5,783 nucleotides of DNA from BS750m-G62 sp964577175 (GTDB lineage Bacteria > Planctomycetota > Phycisphaerae > FEN-1346): NCBI GenBank assembly GCA_964577175.1, contig CAZNYC010000189.1, positions 1 through 5,783 on the forward strand. Direction: 5' to 3'. The notes beneath the pieces are model-generated. The model searched no databases. It worked only from the letters and a program-made list of their open reading frames with translations, and had not been told where the DNA came from. The position numbers and the translations under genes were made by a program. Of the stretch, positions 5,782-5,783 are shown in pieces (positions within the stretch are counted from its first letter, which is position 1; each line of letters begins with the position of its first letter).

Positions 5782-5783
5782 CC

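Overview
The window is 5.8 kb of very GC-rich bacterial DNA with strong G/C preference at third codon positions. The best guess for its source is Planctomycetota, perhaps Phycisphaerae or a related lineage. This rests on the 'WPHFRGPDRNG' opening motif of the PQQ-like propeller protein, the 'FCGCCNP' six-bladed NHL-type propeller, and a large two-module FtsX/MacB-type permease. It is inferred from family resemblance; no search was run.

All three genes lie on the + strand. (1) Positions 1-3035 hold the 3' part of an ABC-transporter permease with two FtsX/MacB-like modules; its start lies before the window. (2) Positions 3036-3159 are intergenic, with a plausible sigma70-type promoter, a 5'-UTR hairpin and a Shine-Dalgarno sequence. 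(3) Positions 3160-4620 encode a membrane-anchored or exported PQQ-like beta-propeller protein. (4) Positions 4621-4793 are intergenic and mostly filled by a 90-bp nested palindrome. (5) Positions 4794-5684 encode a cysteine-rich six-bladed NHL-type propeller without a visible signal peptide. (6) Positions 5685-5783 hold two tandem GTAG-headed palindromic repeats and a possible ribosome binding site for a gene just beyond the window.

The most unusual content is repetitive. Three different families of short palindromic elements occur here. Family 1 has five copies of a ~28-30-bp hairpin, all inside the permease reading frame and all keeping it open: two in the first extracytoplasmic domain and three in the cytosolic linker between the two permease halves. 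Their arms differ by compensating changes while the 6-nt loop is conserved, so secondary structure appears to be what is maintained. Family 2 is the nested palindrome between the two propeller genes; its two halves also differ by compensating changes. Family 3 is the GTAG-headed pair at the right end, which resembles REP elements mobilised by RAYT transposases.

Functionally, the permease probably works with an ATPase encoded upstream to move lipid/lipoprotein or a small molecule, or to transmit force across the membrane. The two propeller proteins are probably scaffold or binding proteins. Nothing in the window fixes their substrate, and the promoter before the PQQ-like gene suggests that the two propeller genes can be transcribed separately from the permease.
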